Position numbers and translations under genes: made by a program. From NCBI RefSeq assembly GCF_963676685.1, contig NC_092346.1, positions 96,585,917 to 96,649,916 on the forward strand: a DNA stretch of 64,000 bases. The letters are read 5' to 3'. The DNA comes from Mytilus edulis. Taxonomy: Eukaryota; Mollusca; Bivalvia; Mytilida; Mytilidae. Shown here piece by piece: positions 35,101-47,440 of the stretch (position 1 is its first letter; every line of letters begins with the position of its first letter). A model generated the notes under the pieces. The model did not search any database. It was not told the DNA's origin and saw only the letters and a list, made by a program, of their open reading frames with translations.

Positions 35101-35258
35101 TGGATTACACGAAGATCAAGTTATAATCTTCAAATAGTACAAGTCAAACACAGAATGACAACAATGAGAACAATACTTTTCTGAATGGAGAAACACGAGA
35201 TGTGTACTATAACATATATAAACAGGTAACATCTTGCAAGAAACTTTTTACTATATAA
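35101..35258 (+). promoter_or_regulatory. Promoter of gene 3
   Basis: TGGATTACACGAAGA at 35101-35115, GGTAACATCTTGC at 35225-35237 and TATATAA at 35252-35258; the ATG is 110 bp beyond the TATA start, as in gene 1. Confidence 0.75.
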
Positions 35259-35361
35259 CTAGTAAATTAAGTATTTTTTAAGAGCAAGTTCCAAAATCAA
35301 AGACACTGCAGAACTTGTCATATCACAGATCTGTGTTTGAGCATTGAACACAGAATTCAAC

Positions 35362-35407
35362 ATGAAGTGTGGATTTTTCACCATCCTACTGGTTCTTGCA
35401 GTACTAG
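35362..35407 (+). CDS. Gene 3 exon 1: signal peptide
   Basis: MKCGFFTILLVLAVL plus split Val, donor GTATAC, the same peptide as gene 1. Confidence 0.85.
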
Positions 35408-38400
35408 GTATACTATAATTCCGTTTCATATGTTTCCAGTTTGTACATTCAACTGACATTGTTTTAATAAGCATTATCTACAGTCTTCAAATCTGGTTTC
35501 ATCTTGGATTTGGAAATAACAGAAAGCAAGGTCTAGATCTTTCATAAAATGTGCAACTTTTTAGAGTAGTGGGTAGTTCATGTGTGAGAACTTTCACTTC
35601 AATATAGAAAATAAAATGTTTTATCATATTTATGGTTGTGTTTTACAAAAAAACAGAAAACTTGTGTTTGATTACATTGTTTCCAACTTTTCCACATATT
35701 GGGAGGTAACTCAAATACAAATGCAGATGATTAAGATTATGGTACGTTTACAATATATGGAATTTACCAATTTTATAATGTAGCAAGAAGACGGGTCCGG
35801 TGACCCCATTTTTTCTTTTTCTTAACCGAAAGCATGCTATAAAAGCTATCTTCTTGTATGTTATCTCAAAATTCTATAGTGTAGTTTACGCGTAACCAGG
35901 ATTTGGTTGCACATAAATGTTAAACATTTCAAAACTGGCATGTATGCTAGATTTCGATACCATGAGAAATAACCAAGCAAAGCACGTTTTATACTACTAT
36001 ATGATTTCATTAACCAGATATGTTGCGATCATATATGAATTGTAAATCAAACCATAAAAACCATTGTCTGGGTGGTAGTAATCGGTGTATTGTTTATCAA
36101 AAGACTAAGTTTGTCCTATTAATGTCTGTATGATACTTCAGTACAGAGATCTCTTAAATTGTATGTGAAAAAAATATTTATTATTTAGAAACTAAGGTTG
36201 TAACTCACATGTAAAATTGGCCTCAGATGGATCCGTCTATTATTTTAAGTATTTTATTTGTCATAAAGCTCTTCACCTTCTCAAAAGTTTGGCTTTCACA
36301 ATATTCGACTTTTAATATTCCCGATGAATATTTATTCATAAAATTGTCTCGAACGCCATCAATCTAAACGGTATTTTTTTTCAGTGGTAGTGGCAGAATC
36401 CTATGGTAGAAGACATAGAGGAGGCAGTATGTATCCAACATTTATGAGTCATTCATTAGTTTTCTCAGTTAACGTATAAATCAAATTTGATAATTAAATA
36501 GCATTAGAAAAACAACAAATTGAAATCTGCAGCTAATATGATATCAAATTTGTTTTTTTGAATGATAAAACATTTATGAAAACTTGATTCTTTCAATTAG
36601 TATTTGGTGTTGTTTCGGTGGTAGTCGTTGGTTGCCGTGTCATATTTGGTTTTCATTTATTGTTTTTGTTATAAATCAAGCGTTTCATTTTTAAGTATTT
36701 TACGTTTTGTCATGTCAGGGCCTTTTATTGTATCACTATTAAGCTCTGACAATTAAAGTATAGCATATTTAGTCTTGACCATGTTTTGTTTGGGATTTAA
36801 CTAGCCCAGGCAAATATATGCATTCTAAGACCACTACTGTATGTCTTTTAGTGGTTTTTTTTATTACTAGCTTTGTGATTCGTTCTTAACTTATTAGTCA
36901 GGACCTTTGCAATTTTTGTTTTGAATAGGTTTTTTTTTGTTAAGCCACTTTCCCTTCCTAGTAGCCGTAGCATGTTTATCTATTGTATAAAAATTCATAA
37001 TATCTAATAAAATTAGTAGATTTAGCTACCAAAGTCCTTATATTTGAATAAAGGGACATTATTTGTAAGTGGACAATGTTTAATGTTAATTAGGCTTAAA
37101 TTAAAAATTGATTGCTTTCCTCTCTGTGATTAAAGTGAGATAACTCTGGTCAGATGATATATTTCTGTTTTCATTTATAGTCTTTATAAAAAAAGTTCTA
37201 ATTGTTTTGGGTAGGTTCCAATTACAATTTTTCACTTAAGCATTCGGCATCAGATATATAGAAGCTTTGGAATAAAGTGGTGGCTATGGTGTACTGTTTT
37301 GTGTTTGTGCGTATGCGTGTTTGTGTTGGGCGTTTTACACTTTTTACATGTATTTGTCTTTATGGATCGAGTGAAGCAGATAAGTTACATCAGCGTTTCT
37401 GCTTCATTTGAGTTCTGACATAATTGTATACACCATATCGATCTTATATTAGAAACAAATGCCTTTACGAGTAGAACGACGAATGCTTTGGACATTTTTT
37501 TTTATGTATACAACCTATGCTTTTCACCGGCATATTGTACCTCAAATTAAAAGTAGAAAGAATTATTTTTTTTAATAATTTCCAGGATATGGCTTTAAAA
37601 GAGAGCAATTTCATGAATACTCGGAAGAAGATGCTTTTTCTGTGATATAGGTACTTGTTTCAGAATATTTCCCCCTATATACCTTAGTGTTATGATAAAG
37701 TATTATTCAGGAGAGCGGTTTGTCTCATCGCATTAAGAAACTTAATGGTGATGAGGGTAGATTTGACCTTGCTCATTTATGAGGTTTTTGCACGGTCTGC
37801 ATAATTAAATGTAACAAAAACATTTTTATAAGATTATAAAATAATTCTTTATATTGTTAGATATTAATTTTAAACATTTCAAAACAAATAAAAGAAATTA
37901 TAGATATACATAATTGTCTTTTATAAACTAATGAAAAATACGCGTATCTAGTACATTACAAATTTTGTAACTATTTTGAAATCAATAAAAAAACTATAAG
38001 TAAAAGATAAAATTATAACCCTGTTCAAGGTGGACAATCAACACATTGACTTTATGAAATTGAACATAGTTCAAAGGAACATAACTCTTGTATACAAATG
38101 ACACATTAATCGAATTATTTAGAAAATAATAAAATCACAAAAATACTGAACTTAGAGGAAAATCAATTCGAAAAGTCCATAATCACATGGCAAAATCAAG
38201 CTGCGCCTTTGTGCGCCACCTTCAAGGAAGATTCTAAATTTTCTATATAACCACAAGTTGTTAATCTATAAGATACTGACGACTAATGAATGCTAACCCA
38301 CAGTAAAGAATATTTGTTTGAAATTTTTTAACACTTACTCAGAAAAATGATCGAAATACTAGACTTTCAAAGCTCATAATTAGCGTGTTTACACACTGAT

Positions 38401-41400
38401 ATAATATGGTTGTTAAATATTACAAACCTGTTATCGTATAAGACACTATAAACCTCGTGTGCTTGCATTAAATTATCCAAATAGATATTTATTTAAAGCC
38501 TAAACATTTCGACATGTTGTTTACATTTTATAAATTTTGGAATTCTAATTGTGTCACAAATTCCGGTTAAGATTTGACTAAATACCGATATCCTGATATC
38601 GTCAGGTAAATATGCTATAATAATTAGTTGCTGACAAACATGTTATCCTCTGTCAATGTCAATAGATATAGAAAGATGTGGTAGCCTTGTCAAGTCTGTA
38701 ACTTTGTGGTTTTAATTGGTTACCTTCACTCTTATTTAGTTTTCATTAATTGTTTATGCTTGAATCACGCATTTGGTCTTCTTGTACGTTTGTTTCATAT
38801 TGTTAACTGTTTGATCTTACTATATGATATGGATCTTGCTCATTATCTAATACTTGTTGTTTTTTCATGTTAGTATTTTTTTAATCAACGTTCATTTGCC
38901 TCCTTTGGAAAGTATAATCATTGGTGACTATACCACGTATTCTATTTTTAGCTCACCTGGCCTAAAAGGCCATGTGAGCTTTTCTCATCACTTGGCGTCC
39001 GTCGTCGTCGTCGTCGTCGTCGTCTGTCGTCGTTAACAATTTTTCAAACATCTTTTCCTCTGAAACTACTGAATGGATTTAAATGAAACTTAAAATGATT
39101 GTTCCTTAGATTATCCTGCACAAAGTGTGTGCTTCGATTTATGATCCGTCAAAAAACATGGCCGCCGTTACTTAAAATAGAACATAGGGGTCAAATGCAG
39201 TTTTTGGCTTATATCTCAAAAACGGAAGCATTTAGAGCAAATCTGACATGGGGTAAAAATGTTCATTAGGTCAAGATCTATCAGAGCCCTGAAATTTTCA
39301 GACGAATCAAACAAACCATTGTTTGGTTGCTGCCACTTAATTGGTAATTTTAAGGAAATTTTGCAGTTTTTGGTCATTATCTTGAATATCATTATAGATA
39401 AAGATAAACTGTAAACAGCAAAAATGATCAGCAAAGTAAGATCTACAAATAAGTTAAATATGACCAAAATTGTCAATTGACCCCTTAAGGGGTTATTGTC
39501 CTTTAATGACAATTTTTTCACAATTTGTTCATCATATTTGCTAACTTTAAACAATCTTCTCCTCTAAAACTACTCAACCAAATTCAACCAAACTTCAACT
39601 GAATGATCAGTAGGGTGTATAAAATAAAGTTTGTGTTTTATTTTCTATTTCGTCAAAAAACATGGCCGTCATGGCTAAAAATAGAACACAGGGTAAAATG
39701 CAGTTTTTGGCTTATATCTCAAAAACTCCAGCATTTAGAGCAAATAAGACAAGAAGTTAAAGTATTTATTAGGTCAAGGTCTACCTGTCCTGAAATTTTC
39801 AGCCGAATTGGGTAACTGGTTTTTCAGGTATAATACCCCTGAATTGATGGTTTTAAAGAAATTTTGCAGTGTTTGGTTATTATCTTGAATATTATTATAG
39901 ATGAAGATAAACTGTAAACAGCAAAAATGATCAGCAAAGTAAGATCTACAAATAGGTTAATATGAACAAAATTGTCAATTGACCCCTTAAGGGGTAAATG
40001 TCCTTTCATGACAATTTTTCACAATTTGATCATCATATTTGCTAACTTTAAAAAATCGTCTTCTCTGAAACTACTAAATGGATTTGGATGAAACTTAGCA
40101 TGATAGTTTCTTAGATTATCCTGCACAAAGTGTGTGCTTCGATTTTTGATCCGTCAAAAAACATGGCCGCCCTTACTTTAAATAGAACATAGGGGTCAAA
40201 TGCAGTTTTTGGCTTATATCTCAAAAACGAAAGCATTTAGAGCAAATCTGACATGGGGTAAAAATGTTCATTAGGTCAAGATCTATCAGCCCTGAAATTT
40301 TCAGACGAATTAAACAAACCATTGTTGGGTTGCTGCCACTTAATTGGTAATTTTAAGGAAATTTTGCAGTTTTTGGTCATTATCTTGAATATCATTATAG
40401 ATAAAGATAAACTGTAAACAGCAAAAATGATCAGCAAAGTAAGATCTACAAATAGGTTAATATGACCAAAATTGTCAATTGACCCCTTAAGGGGTAAATG
40501 TCCTTTAATGACAATTTTTCACAATTTGTTCATCATATTTGCTAACTTTAAAAAATCTTCTCCTCTGAAACTACTGAATGGATTTGGATGAAACTTAGCA
40601 TGATAGTTCCTTAGATTAACCTGCACAAAGTGTGTGCTTCGATTTTTGATCCGTCAAAAAACATGGCCGCCCTTACTTTAAATAGAACATAGGGGTCAAA
40701 TGCAGTTTTTGGCTTATATCTCAAAAACGAAAGCATTTAGAGCAAATCTGACATGGGGTATAAATGTTCATTATGTCAAGATCTATCAGCCCTGAAATTT
40801 TCAGACGAATCAAACAAACCATTGTTTGGTTGCTGTCACTTAATTGGTAATTTTAAGGAAATTTTGCAGTTTTTGGTCATTATCTTGAATATCATTATAG
40901 ATAAAGATAAACTGTAAACAGCAAAAATGATCAGCAAAGTAAGATCTACAAATAAGTTAAATATGACCAAAATTGTCAATTGACCCCTTAAGGGGTTATT
41001 GTCCTTTAATGACAATTTTTTCACAATTTGTTCATCATATTTGCTAACTTTAAACAATCTACTCCTCTAAAACTACTCAACCAAATTCAACCAAACTTCA
41101 ACTGAATGATCAGTAGGGTGTATAAAATAAAGTTTGTGTTTTATTTTCTATTTCGTCAAAAAACATGGCCGTCATGGCTAAAAATAGAACACAGGGTAAA
41201 ATGCAGTTTTTGGCTTATATCTCAAAAACTCCAGCATTTAGAGCAAATAAGACAAGAAGTTAAAGTATTTATTAGGTCAAGGTCTACCTGTCCTGAAATT
41301 TTCAGCCGAATTGGGTAACTGGTTTTTCAGGTATAATGCCCCTGAATTGATGGTTTTAAAGACATTTTGCAGTGTTTGGTTATTATCTTGAATATTATTA

Positions 41401-44400
41401 TAGATACAGATAAACTGTTAATAGCAATTGTATTGTGAATCATCAGATTGACCTAGACTGTATCTTAATCAAGTGTAGGGCGAACTCATGCCCATTTCTT
41501 TCCAGAGGTTCCTAAGAGGCTTTAAAAGGTATTTCCAGGATAGTACATGGCCTTCGTTACTCTGTTTAATTTACAACAAACATTAATTTATTAATTTAGT
41601 TAATAAGGCATTGTTTACCAGGTGAGCGATTCAGGCTCTTGAGAGCCTCTTGTTTTTATATTTATTAATGAAATGAAATAATATTTTTCTTTGTTAATAG
41701 GACATAAAAGTGTTTCCCGGCATAGGAGTTATCATAAAAGTGTGTCCCGTCACAGGAGTTACCATGGAAGAGTATCCCGTCACAGGACCTATCACAAAAG
41801 AGTTTCCCATCGCCACAGTTATAAAAGACGCGTTTCCCACCACAGGAATTATCGTAAGATATATGTAAAATGACATATAGTAAAATAAAACTAATTTGGT
41901 TTTAAATCTTTTCACTCATTTGATTCACATTCAAAGAACGCAAAGCGGTGAAAGGCTTCACATACACTCGTAACCTTTTTTAAGAAAATTTAGATAATCT
42001 TTAAATGTATATGTTGTGTACAAGATGTAAGTTTGTACAAATTATAATTTGTACAGGGTTTTTGTACAAGTTATAAGTTTTTTGACACATTCCTTCTTGC
42101 AGCAGGTGATACAGGTGTGTCTTATAAAATGTACCAGTGGAATGTTTTAAATTCAAAATATTATTCTTCAACCTAACATTTAGTGCTATTCTCCTTGTCT
42201 TCAAACTGGAAATGAGGATACCTGAATGGTTTAAATTCTAATTTTATTTTTTCCTTATACCATATTCATCTCCATACAAAATCTTTGTGTGGTCTTATAA
42301 TGTTTTTGTATCAAAGCTCAGTATTAGACTGTATCATGAAGCTGAGAAATATGACAGAAATATGCGAAGCAAAAGACTGTTTGCTTGCATCATCCATTTG
42401 TGTTCAGCAGGTCATAAAACACTGATAACTTGTACAAAAAATCTGTACAAATTATAATTTGTACAACATTACAACTTGTACACAACATATATAAGATAAA
42501 TTATTGTACTATACTGATTTGATTGTATTAAATTTTTTTTTTAATTTAAAACTTTCCATATTATAGTCGTTTGACATTTTTAGGTCGTGCGCACGCTGGG
42601 AGATATTCGAGAAAGTCCCATGTAAGAAAATATGGCGCTAAACGTTATGGGAGGAGACATGTTCGAAAATACAGAGCTAAACGTTATGGAAGGAGACATG
42701 TTCGAAAATACGGAGCTAAACGTTATGGAAGGAGACATGTTCAAAAGTATCATCATAGACATAGACATGGCTACAAATATGGACATAAGCATGTAAAGGT
42801 TCACAGACATAAACACGTCTTCAGTCGTCATCATGGACACAGACATGGCTACAAATATGGACATAAGCGTGTTCATGTTCACAGACACACACACAGACAT
42901 AAACATGTATTCAGACATCATCATGGACATCGACATGGATACAAGTATGGACATAAACGTGTTCATGGTCATATACACACACACGTACACAAACTTCTCT
43001 TTAAACATCGACATGGGCATCGACATGGACACAGATACGGACATGGACATAGACACCATCACCGAGGAATACACAAACATATACACAGACACCACGTTGT
43101 ACATCGGGTACATAGACATCATGTTGTACATCGGGTACACAGACACCATCGACATGGACACAGATACGGACATAGGCACCATCACCGAGGAATACACAAA
43201 CATATACACAGACACCACGTTGTACATCGGGTACATAGACATCATGTTGTACATCGGGTACACAGACACCATCGACATGGACACAGATACGGACATAAAC
43301 ATGTACACCATCACCGAGGAATACACAAACATATACACAGACACCACGTTGTACATCGGGTACATAGACATCATGTTGTACATCGGGTACACAGACACCA
43401 TCGACATGGACACAGATACGGACATAAACATGTACACCATCACCGGGGAATACATAAACATATACACAGACACCACGTTGTACATAAGGTACATAGGCAT
43501 GTTCACAGACATCACGTCGTACATAAGGTACATAGACATGTTCACAGACATCACACTGTACATAAACATGTTCACAATCATCCCGTGGTGCATAGGATAC
43601 ATAGACATGTACACACAAATAGACACACTCATGTACATGTTCACGGACATAGCCATAGTCATGGTCATGGTCACGCATACTACAATCTTAGACTGAGCCA
43701 TGGGATCATTTACTTTGGAGGAAACAGTAAGTGAATCATCAAACATATATATTATTTCTATAGTATGTAAAAAAAAACTATTTATGTTGATGATATCGTA
43801 TTTGTTTCGTTTATTCCGATTCTTCTCTATTCATGAAAGTTTAAGCCCTGTATTTGGTTTCAGCAAATTTAATAGTCTTAGACAACATTTTAAGATTGAT
43901 AATAGCACTATGAAAAATGCAACAATTTCGAACTCCAAGAAAATTCAACATCAAATGGCAAAATCAAAAGCTCAAAGACATCAAACGAATGGAAAACAAC
44001 TGACATATTCCTGAACAGTTTATACGAAATTTTGTTAATTGTCAAAAATTATTTTTGAAGTCAGATTAGAACAAGCAAATTTGTCATTAAGTTTGTTTAA
44101 CAAAAAAAAAAATCTAAAGAATGAAGAACGACGTGATACAAATAATCTTGATTTGTTTTGAATTTAATCACAATTTACAAGGCTGAATTTATGTGAGATG
44201 TTATTTTAAAATGAGCAAACTCAAATTATTTCATTGTCTCGTATGATGTTTATCAGTAAGAATATGAAAGATCGTTAAATGACCATACCTTCATGAAAAA
44301 AATCAGAGTAATTTTATTCTAATGTACGATTTCTACTCTAGGATACCGCCTAAGTTGTGGCCGACGAAGATTTTTGAGCCTTTGGGAGGAGTGCAATCAG

Positions 44401-46463
44401 TCTTACGGTGACAGCAATGAGTGTTTCACGCAGTTAGGAAGTCAACATCTTTATACAAGTATTCAAGGTATAAAGCTATAGGATTATCATCTTTTGGTTG
44501 TTGTCTTTCAATCAAATAATTATACACAATCGGGAAAAAAACTTTATAAATAGTAGGACCAATTGTCTGCTTGTATTTTTATAAACATTAACCATTGCTT
44601 TTTATTTGCTCTGATATTAGTTATGTATTTGCAGCTAGCAGGAAATGAAGCAAGAAATGTTTTTCTTAAATATATATGAAAAACAATGGAGGCTGCTTGA
44701 TATGTTGGAAAAGAACCCCACAAACCCCAAGTGAACAAGCGGTTATTCTTTATCTGACACTTTATCAGATATGTATGACATATTTTGATTCCATTGAGAA
44801 TATATTGTGACCTTAGTGATCACTGAAGAATGCTCATCTGATGCAAATTAAAATCAACAATCATTGTCAGTTATTGTCAAAAATTTGTACTTTCAAGTCT
44901 TCACTTGTATGTGAAAACTGTTTAATTAAACCCTTGTTTAAATTACATGTATTGTGCAATACAAAGTCTATGAAACAACCGCATTCGATCATTGCAAACG
45001 ATACAAAGTCTATGAAACAACCGCGTTCGATCATTGCAAACGATACAAAATCTACGAAACAACCGCATTCGATCATTGCAAACGATACAAAGTCTATAAT
45101 ACAACCGCATTCGATCATTGCAAACGATACAAAATCTACGAAATAACCGCATTCGATCATTGCAAACGATACAAAGTCTATGAATTAACTGCATTCGATC
45201 ATTGCAAACGATACAAAGTCTATGAAACAACCGCAATCGATCATTGCAAACGATACAAAGTCTATGATACAACCGCATTCGATCATTGCAAACGATACAA
45301 AATCTACGAAATAACCGCATTCGATCATTACAAACGATACAAAGTCTATGAATTAACTGCATTCGATCATTGCAAACGATACAAAGTCTATGAAACAACC
45401 GCATTCGAATATTGCAAACGATACAAAGTCTATGAAACAACCGCATTCGATCATTGTAAACGATACAAAGTCTATGAAACAACCGCATTCGACCATTGCA
45501 AACGATACAAAGTCTATTAAACAACCGCATTCGATCATTTCAAACGATACAAAGTCTATGAAACAACCACATTCGATCATTGCAAACGATACAAAGTCTA
45601 TGAAACAACCGCATTCGATCATTTCAAACGATACAAAGTCTATGAAACAACCGTATTCGATCATTGCAAACGAATGAACATTGAGATTATGTAAGAGTTA
45701 AACAAACAATGAAACAAATTCTTGTCTTTTTCTTTTAATATCAATCTTGTTCCATGTATTTTCAAAGTGTAAAAAATTTGAAGTTTGAAATTCAAAAAAC
45801 ATATTTTTGTCATGGCGTTTGTATACATTCTAAAAAAGAAATATTACCCATTTTTGTATTAATCACTTTTGCATAACTGATTTTAAATACAAATTCCTAT
45901 CTTGTTTTGTTTCAGTTCCTCACGCTACTCCATTCTTTGATGACCTAGATAATAGTCATGAGCAACATGTTCAACAGCACAAGAAGATTGCTTACGAACA
46001 TACCAAAAACATTGCCGATGCGGCTGATAATCATATAGCTAATATTGATGATGTAGCAAATGGTCACGTAGGACGGGTACAAGAAGAAGCAGACAAACAC
46101 ATTTATGATATAAACAAGGCATCCGGAAATCACATCAAGCAAATCAAAGAGGCAGCAGATAAACACCTCAAACGGCTGGTTAAACATGTAAAACAACATC
46201 TTTATAATGCAGAGAAACAACAAAAAAGACATACAAGCGAACGTGAATACCAACATAAACGGCACTTGGGTGAAAAGGCAGCAATAAACAAACAACACGA
46301 ATACGCTATCAAAAGCAAAGTTGTATATGATGGTTCAGATTTTGGAGACGTTCCAGTAGTTGCTGATTATGGAAGTTTTAATGCAGCACCAGAATCAGCA
46401 GGTGCAGGCACCGAAGCAGCAGCAGAGGCAGCAGAGTTAGCAAGTTCAGGCGCTGAATATTAA
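35362..46463 (+). CDS. Gene 3: FP-4-like byssal protein, long His-weighted form (685 aa)
   Basis: Spliced from 35362-35407, 36385-36426, 41701-41853, 42584-43726, 44342-44467 and 45916-46463; every intron is phase 1 and GT-AG. Domain order is that of gene 1: signal peptide, VVAESYGRRHRGG, five decapeptides (residues 31-80), Tyr-rich 13-mers (93-131, only three copies), His-rich block (132-461), three-Cys module (463-503), eleven 11-mers with His at position 4, acidic Ala-rich tail ending AEY. The His-rich block is longer than in gene 1, with four copies of a 123-129-bp unit plus extra GHRHGYKYGHK-type repeats. Same FP-4 assignment and same caveat as gene 1. Its introns are enlarged by a 2.7 kb repeat element, a MITE and a minisatellite, none of which touches an exon. 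Confidence 0.75.
36385..36426 (+). CDS. Gene 3 exon 2
   Basis: A 42-nt exon encoding VVAESYGRRHRGG, identical in protein to gene 1, donor GTATGT. Confidence 0.85.
36930..38690. other. Extra intron sequence absent from gene 1
   Basis: Gene 1 intron 2 runs straight across the flanks (near 4622 and 4695), so this 1.7 kb is either an insertion in gene 3 or a loss in gene 1. I see no terminal repeats. It carries one candidate exon at 37586-37650. Confidence 0.5.
37586..37650 (+). CDS. Possible alternative terminal exon in gene 3 intron 2
   Basis: A good acceptor (ATAATTTCCAG after a T run) opens two bases and 20 codons, YGFKREQFHEYSEEDAFSVI, then TAG. The phase fits exon 2, which would give a secreted peptide of about 50 residues with an acidic end. 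Alternatively it is chance, since 20 open codons are not rare. It is not present in gene 1. Confidence 0.3.
38951..41656. mobile_element. Bivalve-type repeat element with internal ~500-bp units
   Basis: It starts with the hairpin GCTCACCTGGCC-TAAAA-GGCCATGTGAGC (split here by its loop) and ends with CCAGGTGAGC (41618-41627), hairpin GGCTCTTGAGAGCC, then TCTTG. A GTC microsatellite lies at 38998-39026. Five internal units of about 500 bp contain GGCTTATATCTCAAAAAC and ATTGACCCCTTAAGGGGT; 39050-39830 recurs at +1503 bp almost unchanged. Gene 1 intron 2 has the uninterrupted site near 4955. I recognise the terminal sequence as frequent in bivalve DNA. No transposase is seen. Confidence 0.75.
41701..41853 (+). 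CDS. Gene 3 exon 3: five decapeptide repeats
   Basis: Same length and phase as in gene 1: HKSVSRHRSY, HKSVSRHRSY, HGRVSRHRTY, HKRVSHRHSY and KRRVSHHRNY. It begins only about 45 bp after the repeat element ends. Confidence 0.85.
42010..42489. mobile_element. MITE with long inverted repeats and TA target duplication
   Basis: The ends TATGTTGTGTACAAG and its complement are the tips of inverted repeats about 60-70 bp long that include GTACAAATTATAATTTGTAC. TA flanks both sides. Gene 1 intron 3 shows the empty site (TTTAGTTTATAAAAGATGAT near 5490). The TA duplication fits the Tc1/mariner group. No coding capacity. Confidence 0.85.
42584..43726 (+). CDS. Gene 3 exon 4: three Tyr-rich units then long His-rich block
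   Basis: 1143 nt, phase 1-1. After RAHAGRYSRKS come three 13-mers (42619-42735) and then HVQKYHHRHRHGYKYGHK. Units around HHHRGIHKHIHRHHVVHRVH start at 43061, 43184, 43313 and 43442. The end is HVHGHSHSHGHGHAYYNLR and LSHGIIYFGGN before donor GTAAGT. The His-rich frame gives long shadow frames on both strands. Confidence 0.85.
44342..44467 (+). CDS. Gene 3 exon 5: cysteine-containing module
   Basis: 126 nt, phase 1-1. Differs from gene 1 by one residue (LSLW for LNLW). Cysteines occupy the same three places. Strong identity extends into the upstream intron. Confidence 0.85.
44951..45672. repeat. 42-bp minisatellite in intron 5 of gene 3, about 17 units
   Basis: The unit contains ACAAAGTCTATGAAACAACC and GCATTCGATCATTGCAAACG. 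Because 42 is a multiple of three and the unit has no stop in several frames, long open frames appear on both strands (14-residue period, YKVYETTAFDHCKR in one). No splice sites of the right phase frame it and gene 1 lacks it, so I treat it as intronic. Confidence 0.8.
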
Positions 46464-46494
46464 ATGAACTAGCATCTGTTTCTTCCAATTGAAG
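45916..46494 (+). CDS. Gene 3 exon 6: 11-residue-repeat domain, tail, stop
   Basis: Coding to TAA at 46461-46463, then 31 nt to the 3' UTR donor GTAAGA. The linker PHATPFFDDLDNS is followed by eleven 11-mers (45957-46319), all with His at position 4. By eye it differs from gene 1 at about seven residues across these 121. The tail is acidic and Ala-rich and slightly shorter than in gene 1. Confidence 0.85.
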
Positions 46495-47389
46495 GTAAGA
46501 GTCTTTTGTATATACAAAATTTCAATCCTGGTATCTATGATGAGTTTATTTGTAAGATACATTTACCAGACAGAGGAAGTTATAATGCTGCTGTAGAAGT
46601 TATACAAATAGACGCCCTATATTGAATCAATAAAAACTTGTTACAAAATAATTTATTTTTCAAAATTAATGCTATAAAAAAAAATAGAAATTAGAAATAG
46701 ACAGAACTATCGTTATGAACAAAATATCAATCCGATTAAGTCACAGAGTTTTTCACACATTCGTCTATGACACTAAAATTGAAAATGGAAACGAGGAATG
46801 AGCCGACCAAAGAGCCGACAACAGATCATTTATATGATCAACATAACATGTTTAATGCAAAGTACTGATGATTTATCACATTTATTAACATCAACACTAA
46901 TAAAACGTTTTTATCTCATTCGGACTCACACATAATGTCACATTGAAAAATTACGGTTCCCACTTAAAATGTATCTAATCAATTCTTTTCTGTCAAAATG
47001 AGGTGGAATATATCAAGGGAATACCAGGTGGGTGACCTTCTGCTGTTGTTTTTTTCTATGGTCGGGTTGTTGTCTCTTTGGCACATTTCCCCTTTCCATT
47101 CTCAATTTTAAAACTCACAAATCGAACAGAAACAATAAGTACAAAAAATGTAAGTGGAGAAAAAGACATAGAACTTAACGATTTAAAGACTAAACATCGC
47201 AAACCTCGCTTAGACTTGAACGTGATATCGGGTGTTCCCGTGATATGTCTCATTCGAGGATGTCCCATATGTGCCAAAAAAGCCATAAGTTACATGACGG
47301 AACAATACCCGACAATTTTCCCCCTGTTTATAGTAAATCAAATTCGTATTATTGCACAATTGTTAATTGCTTTTTTCTTTTTCTTGCAG

Positions 47390-47440
47390 GACATTCATGC
47401 AGCAAGATATTTCCACGACAATAAATGATAAACTATTGAT
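47390..47440 (+). other. Gene 3 3' UTR exon with polyadenylation signal
   Basis: Acceptor TTTTTCTTGCAG then a short non-coding exon with AATAAA at 47420-47425, matching gene 1. The open frame crossing it is not coding by context. Confidence 0.65.

Noticed and set aside
42580-43746. Long antisense and alternative frames across exon 4 of gene 3
   Set aside because: Same repeat effect as in gene 1; only the His-rich frame joins neighbouring exons in phase.
44951-45672. CRISPR array
   Set aside because: The units are direct tandem repeats without unique spacers, in an intron of a eukaryotic gene.
44954-45677. Frames of up to 195 codons in the 42-bp array
   Set aside because: Explained by a stop-free unit of 42 bp; no phase-compatible splice sites seen and absent from gene 1.
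47078-47428. Open frame before the 3' end of gene 3
   Set aside because: It crosses the intron and 3' UTR exon of gene 3 and is not open in the gene 1 equivalent.
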